Assembly: GCF_035539115.1 (NCBI RefSeq)
Contig: NZ_DATLJA010000092.1
Coordinates: forward strand, 14,144-78,143
Reading direction: 5' to 3'
Source: Desulfitobacterium_A sp035539115
Lineage (GTDB): Bacteria > Bacillota > Desulfitobacteriia > Desulfitobacteriales > Desulfitobacteriaceae
DNA: 64,000 nt
Below are positions 58,670-64,000 of the stretch, one piece after another. The translations under genes and the position numbers were made by a program. The notes under the pieces are model-generated. The model searched no databases, was not told where the DNA came from, and saw only the letters and a list, made by a program, of their open reading frames with translations. Each line of letters starts with the position of its first letter. Position 1 is the stretch's first letter.

Positions 58670-60664
58670 TTAGAATCCCAGAGCGTGTCCAAGCTGTAAG
58701 ACCAACCACCCCACACCAAAACTCAGAAGAAGATTATAAACGACTCCAAAACCCGTCCATCGCCAACTTCCTATCTCTTTATGGGTCGTAACAACCGTTG
58801 CTAAACAAGGGATATAAAGCATATATACAACAAGGAAAGTAATTGCCTGTAGGGAAGTCATTGAACCCGCCATAGCCTGAGCAATGGACTGCGGGGCATC
58901 AACATTCACTCCATATAAAATTCCTAAAGTGGATAACGTAGTCTCCTTCGCAGTAAAACCAAAGAGAATAGCAACCATTATTCGCCAGTCAAACTCAAGA
59001 GGGCTTCCAATAACCGCCAACGCACTTCCTAATTTTCCGGCCCAGGTTTGATCCATAGTGACTCCTGCGGGAAAAGAACTCAGTGTCCAAACAATGATAG
59101 AAGCGACTAAGATAAAAGTCCATGCCCTTTTCATAAATGAATAGGTTTTTTGCCAGGCAGGATAAAACACATTCCGAGCAGTCGGAAAGTGATAAAGGGG
59201 TAATTCCATCACAAAAACCGATTTTTCTGTCCGGATGACCGTCTTGCGGAAGAAATACGAAGAAAAGGCAATTAAAAATAGACTCAATCCTAAAAGTCCA
59301 ACCATAGCGAGGGCTCCTCGTCCTCCTGGGAAAAACGCGGCAACAACCGCACTCATCACCCCTAAGCGTGGAACACAAGGGATGAGCGGATTAAGAAGAA
59401 TGGTAATCATTCGATCTTTTGGATTCTCCAGAGTTCGTGTGGCCATGATTCCTGCAACGTTACACCCATAGCCAGAAACGAAAGAGAAGAAAGATTTGCC
59501 ATGAAGTCCCATGGATTGCATCAATCGATCCCCAAGAAAGGCTGCTCTTGCTAAATAGCCACTATCCTGGAGAATAGCGTAGAGAATGAAAAACAACCAA
59601 ATTTGCGGGACAAAACCTAATACCGCACCAACTCCTGCAAATATTCCATCCTGAACTAAATTTTGAAGCACTTTTGGTGCTCCCACCGCTTGCAAAAGAA
59701 ACACGGTTATTCCTGAAGCCCAGGCCATAAAACGAGAAATGAGATCCCCCAAAGGAGCACTGGCCACAAAAGAAAACCAAAAAACTAAAATCAAGATTCC
59801 TAAGAGTATCGGATAACCCCAAACGGATGATAACGCCCAACGATCTAGTCGTTCAGTCCAACTCTTTCCTTTGTTCTCGTCAAACTGAACAAAATCAGGC
59901 ATAAGTGTACCAATGAAATGATATTTTGCATCCGTAACCGCCATTTCAAGTTTGGCTTCATTCCAGCCTGAATCGCTCCACTCCTGTAATAGTTTTTTTA
60001 CCGATTCGGAAGGCGTTTCTTCAATAGCTTGGTCACCCTCTATATATTTAAGTGCAAGCCAACGTTGGGGGAATCCGACCGCATCTTCAGGAAGTTTTTC
60101 TTCAATGGCCGTTATCTTGCCTTCCAACTCCTCAGGATACTTCATCTTCACAGGCTGAGGGGCGTCACGCAGTTGCCCCATGTGTATGGCCTCCTGTAAA
60201 AAACCTTTGATTCCCTTGCCCTTGGAAGCGATAACCTCAATAACTGGGAGGTTAAGTGCATGGCTCAATTTTTGGGCTGATATCGTAATTCCTGACGCTG
60301 CAGCTAAGTCCATCATATTAAGGCCAATGACAACATAAGGTGTTAATTCAAGAATTTGCAAAAGTAAGTATAAATTCCGTTCAATATTTGAAGCATCAAG
60401 TATCGCCATAACGACATCTGGCTTTTCAGCGAGGATAAATTCGCGCGTGATGATTTCCTCTTGAGAATAAGCTGTTAAGCTATAGGTCCCTGGAAGATCG
60501 ACCAATTCAACATCCTGGTCCTCAACCTTAAAATAGCCCGCCTTCCGTTCAACTGTTTTACCTGTCCAATTGCCAACCTGTTGATTTAAACCGGTCAGAT
60601 AATTGAAAACCGTACTTTTGCCGACATTTGGATTGCCGACAAGGGCGATTTTCATTGTTCCCAT
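58670..60664 (-). CDS. feoB: Ferrous iron transporter FeoB
   Basis: 664 residues. N-terminal G domain: GNPNVGKST (G1), DLPGTYSL (G3), NMMD (G4). The membrane part has the two Gate regions (SSYFFR-type flanks, CNVAGIMATRTLENPKDRMITILLNPLIPCVPRLGVM) and the conserved cysteine in FVSGYGCNVAG. It imports Fe(II). The ATG at 60664 has GGGG eight bases upstream. feoA precedes it by about 88 bp and feoC follows. Confidence 0.96.
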   Translation of the reverse strand: MGTMKIALVGNPNVGKSTVFNYLTGLNQQVGNWTGKTVERKAGYFKVEDQDVELVDLPGTYSLTAYSQEEIITREFILAEKPDVVMAILDASNIERNLYLLLQILELTPYVVIGLNMMDLAAASGITISAQKLSHALNLPVIEVIASKGKGIKGFLQEAIHMGQLRDAPQPVKMKYPEELEGKITAIEEKLPEDAVGFPQRWLALKYIEGDQAIEETPSESVKKLLQEWSDSGWNEAKLEMAVTDAKYHFIGTLMPDFVQFDENKGKSWTERLDRWALSSVWGYPILLGILILVFWFSFVASAPLGDLISRFMAWASGITVFLLQAVGAPKVLQNLVQDGIFAGVGAVLGFVPQIWLFFILYAILQDSGYLARAAFLGDRLMQSMGLHGKSFFSFVSGYGCNVAGIMATRTLENPKDRMITILLNPLIPCVPRLGVMSAVVAAFFPGGRGALAMVGLLGLSLFLIAFSSYFFRKTVIRTEKSVFVMELPLYHFPTARNVFYPAWQKTYSFMKRAWTFILVASIIVWTLSSFPAGVTMDQTWAGKLGSALAVIGSPLEFDWRIMVAILFGFTAKETTLSTLGILYGVNVDAPQSIAQAMAGSMTSLQAITFLVVYMLYIPCLATVVTTHKEIGSWRWTGFGVVYNLLLSFGVGWLVLQLGHALGF

Positions 60665-60752
60665 TGAATTTTCCCCTTCCTCATTCAGCTCAATATTTTT
60701 AGTTAATCCAGCTTATTCAAAATTCAAGTTTACATAATCATGTAAATTGTTC

Positions 60753-60983
60753 TCAATTCCGACCAACAAGGATTTTAGCACATTCCGAGAGACGCATCGC
60801 TAAATAATATCTCTTCACGCGAATTTGCATTGGTCCACCCCAAGGCGCCAATCGGATCACTTCAACTTCTGCGCCTGGTACTAGCCCCATATCCATCATT
60901 CGGCGACGCAATGCTCCCTTATCCATAACAGTCTGAATGTATGCCTTCTCACCGGGTTGGAGCAAATTGAGTGAGTAGTCCAT
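60753..60983 (-). CDS. feoA: FeoA, SH3-like partner of FeoB
   Basis: 76 residues from the ATG at 60983 (GGAGGTGA five bases upstream; a longer reading to 61052 has no site). SLNLLQPGEKAYIQTV, RRRMMDMGLVPGAEVEVIRLAPWGGPMQIRVKRYYLAMR is the FeoA pattern. It assists FeoB in iron uptake. First gene of the feo operon. No Fur box could be confidently picked out upstream. Confidence 0.94.
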   Translation of the reverse strand: MDYSLNLLQPGEKAYIQTVMDKGALRRRMMDMGLVPGAEVEVIRLAPWGGPMQIRVKRYYLAMRLSECAKILVGRN

Positions 60984-61111
60984 AAGTTCACCTCCTCTAA
61001 TTGATAACCATTCTCGCCTAAAATGTATACTGTGACTGATAACTTTTCTCATCTATACTTTACCTTTTAGCTTGTAATCTGTCAATCCCTATTCTCAACA
61101 AAACAAATAAA

Positions 61112-61143
61112 AAGGAAGACCAGAGAAATCTCTGATCTTCCTT
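61112..61143 (-). terminator. Terminator of the zinc-ribbon gene
   Basis: AAGGAAGACCAGAGA pairs with TCTCTGATCTTCCTT (one mismatch), followed on the minus strand by TTTTTATTTG. Confidence 0.87.
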
Positions 61144-61168
61144 CGCGTGCCTTTATAAAAGCTGAGAA

Positions 61169-61474
61169 TTAATAGCGGCGCATTGATTGATAGCAATCGC
61201 GGCAATATACCGGCTTTTCACCAGAAGGTTGGAACGGAACTTCAGTTTCGACCCCACAATTCGAGCAAGTAGCTGGATACATTTGACGTTGGGGGCGAGC
61301 TCCGAAACCTCCACTTCTTCTTCCACCGTTAGCAGCTTTACGTGCTTGACGGCAGGAAGGACAGCGGCCTGGTTCATTCTCAAAGCCTTTTTCAGCATAG
61401 AATTCTTGTTCGCTAGCAGAAAAGGTAAATTCTTGGCCACAATCGCGGCAGGTTAAAATTTTGTCTTGAAACAC
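61169..61474 (-). CDS. Double zinc-ribbon protein
   Basis: 101 residues from a GTG at 61474 (AGGAGG eight bases upstream). First ribbon: KILTCRDCGQEFTFSASEQEFYAEKGF then RCPSCRQARK, the typical probable-zinc-ribbon (zinc_ribbon_4-like) motif. A Gly/Arg linker follows, and then a second ribbon, CSNCG with CRDC. It may bind nucleic acid or modify ribosome or RNA polymerase function. Common in Clostridia and Desulfitobacterium relatives. Confidence 0.88.
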   Translation of the reverse strand: MFQDKILTCRDCGQEFTFSASEQEFYAEKGFENEPGRCPSCRQARKAANGGRRSGGFGARPQRQMYPATCSNCGVETEVPFQPSGEKPVYCRDCYQSMRRY

Positions 61475-61679
61475 AAAGGTTTCCTCCTTATTTGGGTAGT
61501 TTTCTCTCAGTTTGATCTCTGCACAAACTCCCGATCCATGACAACCCAAATAAGGGTAAACTAAGGATTTCAAGGTTTTTGCAAAGTAACCTCATGAGGC
61601 AAATATAGTATAACAAATTTATCGTTATAACGCAAACAAATATTAGTATTTACTACATACATTTAATACCCGTTTAATA

Positions 61680-62663
61680 CTACTGAACTCCGCCTCGAGC
61701 TAAGATTTCTTTCACCTTCTGAGCCTCCATACCCTGCCCCAAAACAATACTCAGAAAAATACGAACTTTTTCAGTTGAAAGATCAGAGGCAAACCAAGCT
61801 CCCGCACGTTCTAGATCCGCTCCTCCTCCGGGATAACCATATGCCGGTGCCGTTCGCCCAAATAAGCAACGTGAGGTGATGACGATAGGTAGCTTCCGTT
61901 TAACAATCGAATGAATCGCAGGCATAAGTTCTGGGGGTAAATTTCCTCTCCCGAATGCTTCAATAACCAAACCATCGCTTGTCTCATCAATCAGGGCTTC
62001 AAAAATACGTGTAGTCATTCCTGTAAAGGCTTTACAGATTACCACGTTGGCTAAACGTTGGGGAATTCCCAATTTAACAGAGGGCTCTGGCTTGCGATAC
62101 CAAATTACCTTTTCATTATCGATCGCTCCCAAGGCCCCACTCTCCCCAGAATTAAATGCATCCACATGGCTCGTATGTAACTTACGTACATCGCGTGCTG
62201 CATGGATTTCTTCATTTAAAGCGATCACGACGCCCCGTCCCAAAGCTCGAGTATCTTTTGCAATCAACATCGCATTACGTAAATTTCTTGGTCCATCAGA
62301 ATCCCGTTCAGAAGCATCACGCTGAGAGGCCGTTAAGATGATTGGGCGTTGGTCTCGAATCGTAAGATCTAAAAAATATGCAGTTTCCTCTAATGTATCT
62401 GTTCCGTGGGTGATAATGACTCCTTTTAAAGTCGGATCTTGAAAACTGTTTTCGACAATCCGCGCAAGTTCTTGCATTTTCTCAAGTGACATATTGCAAC
62501 TGGCCACATTACTGAAATCGATGACCTCCCACTTAGCAGCCTGCCGAAGGCTGGGGAGACTCTCTAACAATTCATACCCGCTTACTGCTGGAACGGCTTT
62601 ACCAGAAATGTCCTTACGCATCGCAATAGTTCCACCGGTTGCGATTAAAAGTATTTTATTCAC
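61680..62663 (-). CDS. ansA: Asparaginase, type I/II family
   Basis: 327 residues. Catalytic regions ATGGTIAMR (Thr) and ITHGTDTLEETAYFLDL (Thr and Asp), plus ASQRDASERDSDGPRNL. It hydrolyses asparagine to aspartate and ammonia. No signal peptide, so cytoplasmic. Monocistronic. Confidence 0.94.
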   Translation of the reverse strand: MNKILLIATGGTIAMRKDISGKAVPAVSGYELLESLPSLRQAAKWEVIDFSNVASCNMSLEKMQELARIVENSFQDPTLKGVIITHGTDTLEETAYFLDLTIRDQRPIILTASQRDASERDSDGPRNLRNAMLIAKDTRALGRGVVIALNEEIHAARDVRKLHTSHVDAFNSGESGALGAIDNEKVIWYRKPEPSVKLGIPQRLANVVICKAFTGMTTRIFEALIDETSDGLVIEAFGRGNLPPELMPAIHSIVKRKLPIVITSRCLFGRTAPAYGYPGGGADLERAGAWFASDLSTEKVRIFLSIVLGQGMEAQKVKEILARGGVQ

Positions 62664-62809
62664 TTGGCATTACTCCACTCCGTCTGAACCTTATTCCATG
62701 TTTCATCCATATTTTACTATTAAAAAAGAGAAAAGGTCTGCTCTCCCCTTTCATATGTTAAATTAAGAGGCTATTTTCCAGGATCTGTCCTGGAAGAGGA
62801 GGGATTGGC

Positions 62810-63790
62810 ATGGCTTCACCCGTTTGGGTCGCAGCGGCACAACGACTAATCGAAAAACGTCTTTGGGTGCTCGGGTACACTGCCGAAGACTATCCCGAGG
62901 ATCAGCGTTCGTTAGAATCCATGCGTCACTACCATACACATTTTGACGCGATTGCCCACTTTGCCTATTTTTTACGGGAGGATACCTCACTTCAAGGCGA
63001 GTTAGATCCTACCCTGATCCGTGAAAGCTTTAATTATGGAGTTTCGCCATTAGTCCTCATTCACAATTTTAACGGACAGATCTTCGACCCACAACCCTTG
63101 CGCTCTCTCCTCTCCTCCCTTGAACTTCAGGAACGATTCATGCAAAACCTTCTTAACCTATTACCCAACGGTGTCGCGGGGGTGCATATTGACTTTGAAG
63201 GCATGGAAGCCTCCTATCGCTTAGCCTATACTTCTTTTCTGGAATCTCTGCGCATAACTCTGCATACAAGAGGATTTCTTCTGACGATCGCCGTTCCTGC
63301 CAAGCGCTCGGAGTGGGAGGCTCCGGGGTATGACTTTGCTGCTATTGGGCGAACCTGTGATGCAATAACCCTTATGACCTATGATGAACATTATTCTGGA
63401 GGAGAAGCGGGCGCGATTGCTTCCCTGCCGTGGATGACTCAGGCTTTAGATTATGCGATTCAGTATATTCCTCATCAGAAGATTCTCGTTGGAATACCTG
63501 TGTATGGTTTTGACTGGTCCAATGGATCTACAATAATGATTCCAATGAACGATATCTCTACCTTAATTAAGCAAACCGGAGCTCGAATTCTCTGGTCGGA
63601 TCCGGCGGTTGAGCCCTATTTTTATTATTGGCAAGGACGAACCCGACATACAGTTTGGTATGAAAGTGAATTATCGTCAAAGATCCGTCTCGGTTTTGTA
63701 AAAAGTTATCGACTCCGCGGAATCGCGATCTGGCGTTTAGGTTATGAGACAAATCGTTTCTGGCAAGCTATAGACAGTAAATTGAAATGA
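62810..63790 (+). CDS. Family 18 glycoside hydrolase, spore-cortex/YaaH-like catalytic domain
   Basis: 326 residues. The family 18 motif DxxDxE is degenerate here as GVHIDFEGMEA, keeping D and E of the catalytic pair. The (beta/alpha)8 barrel elements include TIAVPAKRSEWEAPGYDFAAIGRTCDAITLMTYDEHYSGGEAG and GIPVYGFDW. It lacks the N-terminal LysM repeats of YaaH, so it is probably a muramyl hydrolase of the spore or cell wall in a shorter form. A perfect hairpin CCAGGAtctgTCCTGG lies just before GAGGAGGG and the ATG. Confidence 0.85.
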   Translation: MASPVWVAAAQRLIEKRLWVLGYTAEDYPEDQRSLESMRHYHTHFDAIAHFAYFLREDTSLQGELDPTLIRESFNYGVSPLVLIHNFNGQIFDPQPLRSLLSSLELQERFMQNLLNLLPNGVAGVHIDFEGMEASYRLAYTSFLESLRITLHTRGFLLTIAVPAKRSEWEAPGYDFAAIGRTCDAITLMTYDEHYSGGEAGAIASLPWMTQALDYAIQYIPHQKILVGIPVYGFDWSNGSTIMIPMNDISTLIKQTGARILWSDPAVEPYFYYWQGRTRHTVWYESELSSKIRLGFVKSYRLRGIAIWRLGYETNRFWQAIDSKLK

Positions 63791-63819
63791 TGGTTTTTGC
63801 TTATACTCGCTCCTCAGTA

Positions 63820-63852
63820 TAAAAGCACCTTCCGCAAGAAAAGGTGCTTTTA
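63820..63852 (+). terminator. Terminator of the family 18 hydrolase gene
   Basis: AAAAGCACCTT pairs perfectly with AAGGTGCTTTT around a 9-nt loop, then ACTTT. Repeat locus 7 starts right after it. Confidence 0.9.
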
Positions 63853-63855
63853 CTT

Positions 63856-64000
63856 TACTAACAGAAAGTATAAATTTTGGGCAGATAGCATAAGTGCAAC
63901 TAAGGCTTCCGCCTACGCCAGAGGCTTGGCGCAAGCCAAGTTTTCTTTATACTAACAGAAAGTGTAAATTTTGGGCAGATAGCATAAGTGCAACTAAGGC
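63856..64000 (+). repeat. Terminator-associated modular repeat, locus 7 (runs past the window)
   Basis: TTACTAACAGAAAGTATAA starts just after the T-tract of the preceding terminator. Core GGGCAGATAGCATAAGTGCAAC, hairpin end CTTGGCgcaaGCCAAG, TTTTCTTTA. A second unit begins at once with TACTAACAGAAAGTGTAA and the same core, then the window ends. This is the clearest simple type-1 tandem. Confidence 0.95.

Noticed and set aside
63856..63875. TACTAAC, the eukaryotic intron branch-point consensus, at the start of each repeat unit
   Set aside because: A coincidence of a short sequence; no splice-site-like partner or intron domain is present.

Overview
The window reads as chromosome of an anaerobic, endospore-forming Firmicute. 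The best fit by content is the Desulfosporosinus/Desulfitobacterium group of the Peptococcaceae; this is an inference, since no search was run. Sporulation markers are Spo0A with its own 0A box and an overlooked 21-residue SpoVM. Regulation is Firmicute-like: a T-box leader before pheA, a c-di-AMP (ydaO-type) riboswitch before an NlpC/P60 hydrolase, and many intrinsic terminators. Anaerobic respiration is suggested by the futalosine menaquinone route (mqnE, mqnA, menG), a molybdopterin oxidoreductase, a siroheme reductase-like protein, a ferredoxin, ferrous iron uptake (feoA-feoB-feoC) and a HesB/IscA-like gene with an in-frame TGA best read as selenocysteine.

Layout. 1-1.4 kb: partial YitT gene, tRNA-Arg(CCG), dTMP kinase. 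1.4-8.7 kb: oligopeptide ABC operon oppABCDF, preceded by a gene joining an ArsR-like helix-turn-helix to an M29 aminopeptidase-like domain that lacks two expected metal ligands. 8.9-13.5 kb: spo0A, acetyltransferase, ferredoxin, DUF1858-siroheme fusion, a small zinc-ribbon gene, spoVM. 13.6-21.7 kb: pssA-psd, dinG, several small unknowns. 21.2-27.8 kb: phosphodiesterase, MFS, molybdopterin enzyme, mqnE. 27.9-32.5 kb: uvrC with a coupled 51-residue gene, the riboswitch-controlled NlpC/P60 gene, a large structured RNA, and the HesB-like selenoprotein. 32.5-41.9 kb: acuA-HD, ahcY, mrp, pepF, CYTH, pheA, thrC. 42-49 kb: nucleoside kinase, FAH-mqnA-GIY-YIG-tautomerase operon, MFS, nth, HD-GYP. 49-58 kb: TSUP, VanW, PRC-barrel, a repeat-bearing membrane protein, permeases, menG. 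58.3-64 kb: feo operon, zinc ribbon, asparaginase, family 18 glycosidase.

The main unexplained structure is a family of modular intergenic repeats at seven loci (12.1, 18.4, 20.6, 35.2, 39.4, 43.5 and 63.9 kb). In every case the same end, TACTAACAG or TACCAACAG, lies directly downstream of the U-tract of an intrinsic terminator, in the direction of transcription. Each unit in turn ends in a hairpin plus TTTTCTTTA, which itself looks like a terminator, and the next unit in a tandem array begins there. Some units carry a nested insert of about 60 nt. This looks like a mobile or formerly mobile element that targets terminators and supplies its own next target.
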